10,225 bases of DNA from a bacterium (GTDB lineage Bacteria > UBP13 > UBA5359), in the NCBI GenBank assembly GCA_028685295.1, contig JAQUEL010000070.1, positions 1-10,225 on the forward strand. Reading direction: 5' to 3'. Below the pieces are notes generated by a model. The model searched no databases. It was not told the DNA's origin and worked only from the letters and a program-made list of their open reading frames with translations. Below are positions 1-6,215 of the stretch, in pieces (position 1 is the stretch's first letter; every line of letters starts with the position of its first letter). Both the position numbers and the translations under genes were made by a program.

Positions 1-54
1 AATCCTGAACAACGGACCGCTGATACCATATCCGATATCATTGAAAAGAGTTGA
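1..54 (+). CDS. C-terminal end of an unrecognised protein (partial)
   Basis: Frame 1 is open from the first base to a TGA at 52-54 and encodes NPEQRTADTISDIIEKS. The composition (charged, helix-like) and the stop about 50 bp before the typA promoter fit the genuine end of an upstream + strand gene. Seventeen residues are too few to name a family. The gap to typA holds a promoter, so the two genes need not be one operon. Confidence 0.5.
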   Translation, partial: NPEQRTADTISDIIEKS

Positions 55-101
55 TTTATCGACATGGTTAAAAGTTCATATTTTTATCTGATACCAATAT
101 C

Positions 102-110
102 TGTTAAAAT
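102..110 (+). promoter_or_regulatory. Extended -10 promoter for typA
   Basis: TGTTAAAAT is a TGn-TAAAAT extended -10 (5 of 6 to TATAAT). No good -35 is visible at 16-18 bp upstream, which is usual for extended -10 promoters. The predicted start near 117 would give an untranslated leader of about 50 nt before the ATG at 167. Confidence 0.45.
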
Positions 111-166
111 AAGCATTGTTTGTAAATTTTACTTTTGGCAGTAACGAACGGAGTTTATTAAAAATT

Positions 167-1999
167 ATGGGTACAGTTTTAACCAATCCCGGAACAAATC
201 GGGTTTCGGCCCCCGCGCTGCGCAATATCGCCATTATTGCCCACGTCGATCACGGTAAGACCACTTTGGTAGATCAGATGTTACGGCAATCCGGTGCCTT
301 TAGGGCCAATCAGCAGGTGGAAGAGCGTGTCATGGATTCCAATCCGCTGGAGCGTGAGAGAGGTATAACTATTCTAGCCAAGAACACCTCTGTATATTGG
401 AAGGGCATCAAAATCAATATAGTCGATACTCCCGGCCATGCTGATTTCGGCGGTGAAGTAGAGCGTATTCTATGCATGGTGGATGGTGTACTGTTGCTGG
501 TCGATGCCTCTGATGGTCCTATGCCGCAGACACGCTTTGTATTGCGCAAGGCATTGGAAATGGGGCTGCGCCCTATAGTGGTCATCAACAAGATAGACCG
601 TCCCGGCTCCCGGGAATATCAAGTCCATGATGAGGTACTGGACCTTTTTATCGAGTTGAATGCCTCCGAAGAACAGCTGGATTTTCCCGTCATTTTTGCC
701 TCAGCCAGGGATGGCTACGCTACCACGGATCCCGATATCTCTAATGATAATCTAAATCTACTGTTTGAGGCCATATTAAAGCATATTCCTGCCCCCCGGG
801 TCGAAATTGCGGGTCCGCTTCAGATGCTTATTTCCACTTTGGATTATTCTCCCTATCTGGGACAAATGGCTGTAGGACGCATCGAGCGAGGCTGTGTCAG
901 ACCCGGTGATCAGGTGGTAATGATAACGCTTACAGGCCAAACGTTGCCATTCAAGGTTTCCAAGCTGTTTACGTTTGAGCACCTGGAGCGGGTGGAAGTG
1001 GAGGAGGCCCGGGCTGGTGAGATAGTGGTTATGGCTGGTCCGGAAAAAGTGAAGATAGGAGCTACCATATGTTATCCTCAACATCCTGAACCGTTGCCGG
1101 GCTTTGCTGTGGATGAGCCTACAGTCAGCGTGGATTTTATGGTCAACACCTCGCCTTTTGCCGGGCGGGATGGTCAATTTCTTACCAGCCGGCATCTGCG
1201 TGATCGTCTAAACAGGGAGTTGCAGTCCAACGTAGCGCTGAGGGTGGAGATTACAGAATCTCCCGACGCATTTAGAGTATCGGGAAGAGGAGAGCTGCAT
1301 CTGACCATTCTAATGGAGACCATGCGCCGTGAAGGTTACGAGTTTATGGTTTCACAGCCCAGAGTAATCAAAAAGATAATAAACGGCAAGGAGTGCGAGC
1401 CGTTTGAAGAGCTGGTTATCGATATTCCGGAAGATTACGTGGGCGCCGTCATGGAGAAGATGGGCCTGCGCAAGGCCGAGGTTCAGGAGATGGAGATAGG
1501 CGCGGATAACCGAACCCGTTTGCGCTACCGTATTCCTACCCGCGGACTCTTCGGCTATCGCTCCGAGTTTCTGACCGATACCCGGGGCATGGGTACCATG
1601 CATCACATCTTTGCCGAATATGCTCCTTTTAATGGTGAGATCGTCAGGCGTACACGCGGTGTACTGATCGCCATGAATCAGGGCTTCAGCACAGCTTATG
1701 CCATTGAAAGTCTGCAAGAGAGAGCAACACTTTTCATTGGTCCCGGTGTGGAAGTGTACGAAGGCGCCATAGTGGGCGAGAACTCTCGCGAAAAAGATAT
1801 GGTGGTCAATATTACCAAAACCAAGAAGCTTACTAACATGAGATCATCAACCTCCGAGATAGATACTATGCTGACGCCGCCACGAGTGCATACGCTGGAG
1901 AGTGCTATCGAATATATCGAGGATGATGAATTTGTGGAGCTTACTCCAACCTCCATCCGATTGCGCAAGGGCAACCGGGGGTCAGGTCTGCACATTTGA
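167..1999 (+). CDS. typA: GTP-binding protein TypA/BipA
   Basis: Translational GTPase of the EF-G/LepA superfamily that binds the 70S ribosome and helps 50S assembly and growth under stress or cold. From the ATG the protein has 610 residues, the usual TypA length. The G domain is complete: G1 AHVDHGKT at about 25-32, G2 RERGIT at 63-68, G3 DTPGH at 87-91, G4 NKID at 141-144 and G5 SARDG. An EF-Tu-like domain 2, an EF-G domain III/V region and the TypA-specific C-terminus ([18 protein letters not shown], then the [12 protein letters not shown] region) follow. An in-frame TTG at 116 would add 17 residues, but it sits at the predicted transcription start. The ATG at 167 has GGAG at 150-153 and fits better. 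About 20 residues precede the first G-domain strand. The gene stands alone with a decayed transposase directly after it. The assignment is very secure. Confidence 0.97.
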   Translation: MGTVLTNPGTNRVSAPALRNIAIIAHVDHGKTTLVDQMLRQSGAFRANQQVEERVMDSNPLERERGITILAKNTSVYWKGIKINIVDTPGHADFGGEVERILCMVDGVLLLVDASDGPMPQTRFVLRKALEMGLRPIVVINKIDRPGSREYQVHDEVLDLFIELNASEEQLDFPVIFASARDGYATTDPDISNDNLNLLFEAILKHIPAPRVEIAGPLQMLISTLDYSPYLGQMAVGRIERGCVRPGDQVVMITLTGQTLPFKVSKLFTFEHLERVEVEEARAGEIVVMAGPEKVKIGATICYPQHPEPLPGFAVDEPTVSVDFMVNTSPFAGRDGQFLTSRHLRDRLNRELQSNVALRVEITESPDAFRVSGRGELHLTILMETMRREGYEFMVSQPRVIKKIINGKECEPFEELVIDIPEDYVGAVMEKMGLRKAEVQEMEIGADNRTRLRYRIPTRGLFGYRSEFLTDTRGMGTMHHIFAEYAPFNGEIVRRTRGVLIAMNQGFSTAYAIESLQERATLFIGPGVEVYEGAIVGENSREKDMVVNITKTKKLTNMRSSTSEIDTMLTPPRVHTLESAIEYIEDDEFVELTPTSIRLRKGNRGSGLHI

Positions 2000-2050
2000 C
2001 AGCCCGGCAGATTGACCGTTTATACCCCTCCGCCCTGCAGACTGTTCCTG

Positions 2051-2403
2051 CCATACCGGACTCAAATGTATATACTGCGCTCCGACGCATAAGCATCCCT
2101 CTCTACCAGGAGGGATTTGTATCTCCCTTGAAACAACGGCCCAACACGTTTATACCTTACATTGAAGTAAGCTGCGTATTCTGAATTTATATGCCGCATG
2201 ATCTGCGACAAATTGCCTTGCGGCCTCTCGAGCATTACCTGACAATCTGCCACATGGTCCGTTTGGCTATTGCGATCCCTATACTTTACCATTACTTGAT
2301 CTCTGTCAGCATGAAAAATCGATCGTTGATCTGCATGAAAAAGGCTAAGCACAGCCATGAGGCTTTTATCAAGCATTATCATGATAAATATAACTCTGAG
2401 CAA
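2051..2403 (-). pseudogene. Remnant of Y1 (IS200-like/REP-associated) transposase
   Basis: Y1 HUH transposases use one catalytic tyrosine to move single-stranded DNA of IS200/IS605 or REP elements. The translated stretch at about 2232-2075 reads PQGNLSQIMRHINSEY and then RVGPLFQGRYKSLLVERDAY, matching the core after the PNHxH region of this family. The frame then breaks: the expected YIHLNPV block appears as YIHLSPVW in another frame at about 2051-2074. On the 5' side RSIFHADRDQ resembles the family's RQDIFxDDxDR segment. The stretch that should hold the HUH histidines is collapsed to DHVADCQVM, and much of the middle is gone. Neither an intact start nor the catalytic motifs survive, so this is a dead element. 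It lies about 50 bp past typA. Confidence 0.75.
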
Positions 2404-2781
2404 AAATGGCTTCCCTTATGAATGGCAAGCAAACTTATGATCTTTGGTAATATACTTATCTTTTATCGTGGCTTGCCGAAGCAGGTGCAGCAGGAAATAG
2501 CAAGTCAATACGGTATTGTGAACCAGTGCTGTTATCATAATTAAAAAGTTTGAGCGAAGTGCAAAATATTTGCGACTATCGTGCGCTTCTTTGGAATCGA
2601 GTAGCGGGCATTTCCCCTAAAATTCCAAGAGAGCACAAACACCCGGAATGACACAACCATATAGCAATTTCTGGGAAGAGACTGTTCGTTATGCTGACCA
2701 TACTACATTATATGATGAGAATAATCGCTTCACAAAGTGGTTAGCGAAACATTAATAAATAGAGCTGCCCCCTTAAAGAAG
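2404..2781. other. Gene-poor stretch with decayed coding remnants
   Basis: No intact recognisable gene lies here. On the + strand, 2454-2546 encodes LPKQVQQEIASQYGI, which resembles a helix-turn-helix. After a stop, KKFERSAKYLRL continues in a shifted frame, so this looks like a broken DNA-binding tail. A 7-bp inverted repeat, GGCAAGC (2424-2430) and GCTTGCC (2471-2477), brackets a 40-base loop beside the transposase remnant and could be a former element end. A 35-codon ORF sits at 2648-2755. The stretch is probably mobile-element scar tissue, which is inference. Confidence 0.4.
2648..2755 (+). CDS. Possible 35-residue ORF, function unknown
   Basis: An ATG at 2648 opens a frame to TAA at 2753 that reads like protein (MTQPYSNFWEETVRYADH, then a segment ending TKWLAKH). 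It has several aromatic and charged residues and no low complexity. The upstream ACCCGGA is a poor ribosome binding site placed too close. It may be a remnant of a longer gene rather than a working small gene, because the surrounding region is full of broken coding fragments. Not recognised. Confidence 0.2.
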   Translation: MTQPYSNFWEETVRYADHTTLYDENNRFTKWLAKH

Positions 2782-3027
2782 TCAACGCTCTTCTACTTCG
2801 CCTTTAAGATCCTCAGCATCCACCCATTCGACTTCACCTTCCTGCCCGCCTTCCTGCGGCCAATAGACCATGGAGCCAACGTAGTTACCGTCCAGATCAT
2901 AGACATCCTCTACCCGCTCCGCTCCTTCAAAAACAGAGATGTCACCTTCAGACCAGATATAATCCTCTTCTCTGGCTGGTATATGTATGGGATTCTGGAC
3001 GTTATGATCGCTGGGTTCTGTAGCCAT
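2782..3027 (-). CDS. Small acidic hypothetical protein
   Basis: Encodes 81 residues starting MATEPSDHNVQNP. The start is set by a very good SD, GGAGGTGTT, ending a few bases before the ATG at 3027. The open frame extends 17 codons further upstream, but no ribosome binding site supports that. The protein is strongly acidic, with few basic residues and many Asp/Glu. It carries a WSEGD segment near residue 27 and a beta-like central part around YDLDGNYVGSMVYW, and has no signal peptide or membrane segment. I do not recognise the family. It is divergent from the tRNA-Lys gene, and a 13-bp palindrome overlaps its SD. Its acidity and size could suit a small regulatory or binding protein, but nothing shows that. 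Confidence 0.7.
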   Translation of the reverse strand: MATEPSDHNVQNPIHIPAREEDYIWSEGDISVFEGAERVEDVYDLDGNYVGSMVYWPQEGGQEGEVEWVDAEDLKGEVEER

Positions 3028-3036
3028 TTGAACACC

Positions 3037-3049
3037 TCCATTAAATGGA
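3037..3049 (-). promoter_or_regulatory. Palindrome overlapping the SD of the acidic protein gene
   Basis: TCCATTAAATGGA is a perfect dyad (TCCATT, central base, AATGGA). On the - strand its right half supplies the first bases of the GGAGG ribosome binding site. As RNA it could form a short five-pair hairpin that hides part of the SD. As DNA it could be an operator half-site pair. Either role is inference. Confidence 0.3.
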
Positions 3050-3067
3050 TATACCCTTAAAATAAAC

Positions 3068-3096
3068 TGGACAAACACTTTTGAATATGATAATAT
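3068..3096 (+). promoter_or_regulatory. Promoter of tRNA-Lys
   Basis: The -35 is TGGACA (3068-3073, 5 of 6 to consensus), followed by a 17-base spacer and a -10 of TAATAT (3091-3096, 4 of 6). Transcription would start near 3103, leaving a short 5' leader for RNase P to remove before 3121. Confidence 0.55.
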
Positions 3097-3120
3097 TTTT
3101 AACGCACTTGTAATGTGTCC

Positions 3121-3196
3121 GGGTCGTTAGCTCAGCTGGTAGAGCAGGGGACTCTTAATCCCAAGGTCAGAGGTTCGATCCCTCTACGACCCACCA
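3121..3196 (+). tRNA. tRNA-Lys (anticodon CTT)
   Basis: Complete 76-base cloverleaf. The acceptor GGGTCGT pairs with ACGACCC, and the D arm is GCTC/GAGC. The anticodon loop is CTCTTAA with CTT at 3154-3156, decoding AAG. The T arm is AGAGG-TTCGATC-CCTCT, and the CCA end is encoded. The anticodon stem has a G-A mismatch at its base (27-43). The gene has its own promoter and a terminator 20 bases downstream, so it is a single-gene unit. Confidence 0.97.
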
Positions 3197-3215
3197 TAAA
3201 ATTTCCAGTAATGAT

Positions 3216-3260
3216 GCGGGTTTTAAGTTTTTCTTGAAGCCCGCTTATTCTTTTTCTTTC
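3216..3260 (+). terminator. Rho-independent terminator after tRNA-Lys
   Basis: GCGGGTTTTAAG (3216-3227) pairs with CTTGAAGCCCGC (3233-3244) over 12 bases, with G-U pairs and a five-T loop. A T-rich tail, TTATTCTTTTTCTTTC, follows. The position right after the tRNA fits. Confidence 0.8.
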
Positions 3261-3365
3261 TCAGTTACAACAGAATGGCCTCTCTAACCTTCCTCCGCCG
3301 TTTTTACCGACACCTGGTGTTAAATGTTGGTATTCCTTCATACTTCTTGCTTCATGCTTCGAGGT

Positions 3366-3390
3366 TAAAAAATGGCTGTGTCCAAGCCAT
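3366..3390 (-). terminator. Rho-independent terminator of the acyltransferase gene
   Basis: On the - strand ATGGCT and AGCCAT form a six-pair stem around a seven-base loop, followed directly by six Ts (the A run at 3367-3372). It lies about 80 bases past the stop of the acyltransferase gene at 3469. The stem is short, so efficiency may be modest. Confidence 0.6.
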
Positions 3391-3468
3391 GAATTGTAAA
3401 ACGAATATAAGCCGTGTCGATGAAGTAGCGCATTTGGCGGCACTCTGCCTGCTGCCCGGCCGGGGGGA

Positions 3469-4509
3469 TTATGGCGCAGATTTAAGTGCCTCTATCTCCT
3501 GTCTGAGAATAAAGCCCATTCCCTTGTGCATGCTGTTACCGGCCTGCAAATGATCCAGTATGGCCCGGCGCAAACTGCTGTCCCGGGGAGCTTGGGACAG
3601 ATCGGCCGGCTTATTTCCGAACACTCGCTCGAACATCTGCCGGTCGTCGTCCTGGATGGAATAAATATGGAAATCGCGCTGAAATCTGACGATATTGCTG
3701 CTCTCCGGCAGGATTTTGCGCAGCTCCGGATCTAGCAGCCAGGAGTGGCAGGTAAAAGCGTCAAACGGTATTTCCGGAAAATATGCCGGGAAGAATTCCA
3801 GCGCTGCCAGATACGAGGCACGGCATTGCTCATGGTCCAGCTTGCCGTCGGCCGGTATGTGCACTGCCAGCACGGGATCGCCCGGCTGAGGAATTGATGC
3901 CAATCCGGGCAGGAAGCCTTCTGCAACCGGCTCCTCGAAGACAGCACCGCAAAACTGTAGTCTACCCAGGCGGTAGAGTTCTCCTCTCAGATGCAGCAGC
4001 AACCAGGTAAATCCCGCCAGCCCCCATCGGCCGTGCTTATCGTAATAATCCTGCAACCAGATGTAAAAGTCACGAAAGGAGGCCTTGCTGATATCTTCCG
4101 ACACTCCTCTTTGGCGATGGAATTCAAGCGCCGGCGGCAGCATTGATATCAGTACGACAGCGGAAAAGAGAGCGGCATCCGGCCCCATGGCTTTTATCGG
4201 CGACGGCCATTGAGTGGGATACGGCATGCTCTCTGCCTTTTTCAGAAAGATCTCTCGCCACAGCCAGGCCAGCCGGGCCAGCTTCTCATCCCGGCGGATC
4301 AGGCCGACGGCCCGAAACAGCGCTTCCACGGCATCCTGCGGCAGCAGCAACGTATCATTGGCCGCCAGGATGAAATCCCGGCACAGGAAATCCAGCCTCT
4401 TCGCTCCGGGGAAGCTGGCAATAGCGGCCTCCAGATTATCTTGCCAAGCTTCGGGAATGCCGGCAATGTCTTGGGGCTCGAACAGGAGATGGAGATTTTC
4501 AATAGACAT
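3469..4509 (-). CDS. Acyltransferase-domain protein (NAT_N + GNAT-like C-terminal domain)
   Basis: A cytoplasmic 346-residue protein of the two-domain family with an N-acyltransferase N-terminal domain (about residues 5-185) and a GNAT-like C-terminal domain (about 190-330). Telling blocks are GLAGFTWLLLHLRGELYRLG near 164-183, VHIPADGKLDHEQCRASY at 216-233, FTCHSWLLDPEL at 252-263, SNIVRFQ at 271-277 and RDSSLRRAILDHL at 309-321. The family is predicted to move acyl groups, presumably from acyl-CoA. The acceptor is not known from sequence, and no catalytic residue can be assigned with confidence. No signal peptide is seen. The ATG at 4509 follows AAGGACGG at a reasonable distance. A leader of about 100 bases with a TATAAT box precedes it and a terminator follows the stop. 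The family call is firm from the motifs; the substrate is open. Confidence 0.85.
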   Translation of the reverse strand: MSIENLHLLFEPQDIAGIPEAWQDNLEAAIASFPGAKRLDFLCRDFILAANDTLLLPQDAVEALFRAVGLIRRDEKLARLAWLWREIFLKKAESMPYPTQWPSPIKAMGPDAALFSAVVLISMLPPALEFHRQRGVSEDISKASFRDFYIWLQDYYDKHGRWGLAGFTWLLLHLRGELYRLGRLQFCGAVFEEPVAEGFLPGLASIPQPGDPVLAVHIPADGKLDHEQCRASYLAALEFFPAYFPEIPFDAFTCHSWLLDPELRKILPESSNIVRFQRDFHIYSIQDDDRQMFERVFGNKPADLSQAPRDSSLRRAILDHLQAGNSMHKGMGFILRQEIEALKSAP

Positions 4510-4613
4510 AGTGATCCGTCCTTACATATTATCAGCGCTATCGGTCCCGGTCATGCGATTCCCAATTTCCGGAGTAACTTTCGGGATGCCTTCCGGAGCA
4601 ACCGGTCAGTCAC
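4510..4613 (-). promoter_or_regulatory. Leader of the acyltransferase gene with possible 20-codon peptide
   Basis: Between the predicted transcription start and the acyltransferase ATG lies a leader with two near-identical copies of CTCCGGAA about 24 bases apart. A GTG at 4613 opens a 20-codon frame ending at 4551 that encodes a basic amphipathic peptide (VTDRLLRKASRK then LLRKLGIA). The GTG would be at or next to the first transcribed base. Whether this is translated, is an RNA structure, or is chance is unresolved. I recognise no riboswitch class. Confidence 0.25.
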
Positions 4614-4618
4614 TATTA

Positions 4619-4624
4619 ATTATA
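4619..4624 (-). promoter_or_regulatory. Candidate -10 box for the acyltransferase gene
   Basis: On the - strand this is a perfect TATAAT. The -35 region at 17 bases (TGTAGC) is poor and there is no extended -10 TG, so another factor may be needed, or the gene may also be read from the upstream tRNA promoter. Confidence 0.35.
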
Positions 4625-4642
4625 CTGATATATCCGGCATAG

Positions 4643-4915
4643 CTACATCTCTCGTATCAAGCACAGTGATATGGGGAACCTCTCGGCCAAACGCTGTAGG
4701 CCATGGCAACCTACCGCTACGTAGTTGCTGACTTCCTGGACATCGTCAAGAGGCACGCCCGGTAACTGCTCCAGTTCAAAAAGCAACAGACCAGAGAGCG
4801 AAGACTGTGCTCTCTCGATCTGAGGGCCAGGCAGCAACGGAGTGAGAATAAAAGTCCGTATCCTCTCCCCGATAGTGGATACCGTCACGCATTGTCCCTG
4901 TAAAAATCTTTTCAT
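4643..4915 (-). CDS. Hypothetical 90-residue protein downstream of tRNA-Arg
   Basis: The ATG at 4915 is preceded by AACAGGAAATC, an acceptable SD five bases away. The translated sequence looks like a real globular protein: a hydrophobic strand RTFILTPLL near 20, then LLFELEQLPGVPLDDVQEV at 44-62, helix-like GLQRLAERF and a final strand ISLCLI. The alternation of a buried strand, an acidic turn and a helix recalls a STAS-type fold, but no STAS phospho-acceptor motif is clear, so I do not assign it. It begins only 34 bases after the tRNA-Arg CCA end on the same strand, too close for an obvious promoter of its own, and lies upstream of the acyltransferase gene. Being short and unmatched, it could still be spurious. 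Confidence 0.45.
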   Translation of the reverse strand: MKRFLQGQCVTVSTIGERIRTFILTPLLPGPQIERAQSSLSGLLLFELEQLPGVPLDDVQEVSNYVAVGCHGLQRLAERFPISLCLIREM

Positions 4916-4949
4916 GATTTCCTGTTAAAAATAAAATAAGAAGTTTATC

Positions 4950-5025
4950 TGGCACGCCCGGAGGGACTCGAACCCCCAACTCCCAGATCCGAAGTCTGAT
5001 GCTCTATCCATTGAGCTACGGGCGC
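4950..5025 (-). tRNA. tRNA-Arg (anticodon TCG)
   Basis: Complete 76-base cloverleaf on the - strand. The acceptor GCGCCCG pairs with CGGGCGT (the first pair is G-U), the D arm is GCTC/GAGC, and the anticodon stem is TCAGA/TCTGG with its last pair non-canonical. The anticodon loop CTTCGGA has TCG at 4990-4992, decoding CGA. The T arm is GGGGG-TTCGAGT-CCCTC, the discriminator is G and CCA is encoded. No terminator follows, and the next ORF starts 34 bases on. Confidence 0.96.
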
Positions 5026-5042
5026 GTTTTTGAAACAGATTT

Positions 5043-5051
5043 ATTATAACA
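5043..5051 (-). promoter_or_regulatory. Extended -10 promoter of tRNA-Arg
   Basis: On the - strand TGTTATAAT is a perfect TGn-TATAAT extended -10. The -35 area is GC-rich and does not match, as expected for this promoter type. The start would fall about 10 bases before the tRNA 5' end. Confidence 0.6.
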
Positions 5052-5142
5052 CAGCACCGTCGTCCCGGCCAGATAAAACCGGCGGGATCTCCGGTGCCTG
5101 GGTGTGTACAATAAGAGCCTTAAGTCATAAGATAAATGACGA

Positions 5143-5177
5143 TAGCAAGAGATCATTAGTAATCATGGCTATTGCTA
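5143..5177. repeat. Imperfect palindrome between tRNA-Arg promoter and NagA gene
   Basis: Outer arms TAGCAA (5143-5148) and TTGCTA (5172-5177) enclose a near-palindromic ATCATTAGTAATCAT (5152-5166). On the - strand it lies about 30 bases past the NagA stop. No T run follows, so it is not a standard terminator. It may be a protein site or a 3' end hairpin. Confidence 0.3.
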
Positions 5178-5208
5178 TATCAAGCTATTTACTCTTCCTT
5201 AAAGCTTC

Positions 5209-6195
5209 TTATCTTTCTATTATAAAGCGGTCACCTTCAAAATGCACCGCAGGGCCGTTTGTTTTATCCAGAACGCTTGAATCCTTTCCCAGAAGCTTGA
5301 GAGGATTGGTGCAAGCTACCTGCCAGAGATCAGCTTCTCCTAAAAGCTTGAGTGAGGCCAGAAAGTTCATGCATTCCAGCATAGTGGAATGAGAACCGCC
5401 TAAACCGCCTGATTCCGGACAGAAGATACGCCCTGTAGCTTCTATGACCACTTCTTTGCCAAAATCATAATATTTGCCGGCCGGCATCCCTGCCAGCGAG
5501 GCTGCATCACTTATAACTATGGTCCGGTCGATCGTTTTAGTCCGCAAGGAAGTCTTGATCAGAGCTGGAGGCAGATGGTGCCCGTCCGTTATGAAGGTGC
5601 CCCAAAGATCATCACAGGCAAGCTGCCACCAGAGAGGATTGATATGACGGTGTACCATATTTGGCAATCCGTTGCCCAGGTGAGTGCAACTGCGGGCTCC
5701 GGCTGCAACAGCTCTTTCCAGAGAAGCGTTATCGGCAAAATGATGCCCCAGGGCTACCGTAACGCCTTTTCCCACAGCATGCTTGATTAATTCCTCAGCG
5801 CCGGTCCTTTCCGGGGCTACCGTAAGAATGGCTATATTACCTTGGGACCACTCCCAAAAGAGATCAAAATCCTTAATGGAGGGATCCCTGACAAACTCAG
5901 GCTGATGAGCACCTACCGCTCCCGGCTCCGGAGAAATAAACGGTCCTTCCAGATGTACTCCCAGTATATGCCCTGACAATTCCGGATCTTCCATGGCCTC
6001 GGCCATTACTGCCAAGCCTTTGCGATACATCTCCATGGAACCGGTCACTATGGTTGGACAATATGCTATAGTGCCCTTTGTTGATAGATCCAGGGTAACC
6101 CGGCGAACTTCATCTAACGTAAGCTCCTCTTTGGAAAAGTTTATACCCTTGTATCCATTGACCTGGATATCCACAAAACCGCATTTTGCCATCAT
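5209..6195 (-). CDS. nagA: N-acetylglucosamine-6-phosphate deacetylase-like amidohydrolase
   Basis: Cytoplasmic metal-dependent amidohydrolase that removes acetate from GlcNAc-6-phosphate, giving glucosamine-6-phosphate for catabolism or wall recycling. Visible motifs are GFVDIQVNGY at 6-15 (the Q-x-N form also found in E. coli NagA instead of HxH), HLEGPF at 81-86 with metal ligand E83, LGHH at 149-152 with H151, THLGNG at 171-176 with H172, TDGHH at 203-207 and ISDA with the expected catalytic D230. The length is 328 residues against about 380 usual. The first strand block starts at once, so the N-terminal part of the small beta-sandwich domain is missing. SD GGAGG lies five bases before the first ATG, and the upstream gene ends 20 bases away, so the short start looks real. 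It sits in an operon with a ROK repressor, which supports amino-sugar metabolism. Exact substrate and activity are unproven. Confidence 0.85.
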   Translation of the reverse strand: MMAKCGFVDIQVNGYKGINFSKEELTLDEVRRVTLDLSTKGTIAYCPTIVTGSMEMYRKGLAVMAEAMEDPELSGHILGVHLEGPFISPEPGAVGAHQPEFVRDPSIKDFDLFWEWSQGNIAILTVAPERTGAEELIKHAVGKGVTVALGHHFADNASLERAVAAGARSCTHLGNGLPNMVHRHINPLWWQLACDDLWGTFITDGHHLPPALIKTSLRTKTIDRTIVISDAASLAGMPAGKYYDFGKEVVIEATGRIFCPESGGLGGSHSTMLECMNFLASLKLLGEADLWQVACTNPLKLLGKDSSVLDKTNGPAVHFEGDRFIIER

Positions 6196-6215
6196 TTATA
6201 CCTCCGCATTTATCA

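Noticed and set aside
776-1195. A 139-codon - strand frame inside typA
   Set aside because: Antisense shadow; typA motifs run through the whole region and the shadow has no family features.
1996-2421. Two + strand frames opposite the transposase remnant
   Set aside because: The - strand translation matches Y1 transposase blocks; the + strand frames match nothing and lack ribosome binding sites.
3695-4373. Several long + strand frames opposite the acyltransferase gene
   Set aside because: They are Arg/Pro/Ser-rich shadows of the - strand gene with no SD sites, and the - strand frame has clear family motifs.
4643-4915. STAS-domain assignment for the 90-residue ORF
   Set aside because: The strand-helix pattern is suggestive, but no STAS signature such as the DSSG loop is present.
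5060-5090. CCGG-rich inverted repeat upstream of the tRNA-Arg promoter
   Set aside because: Mismatches inside the stem and no T run on either side; probably just GC-rich sequence.
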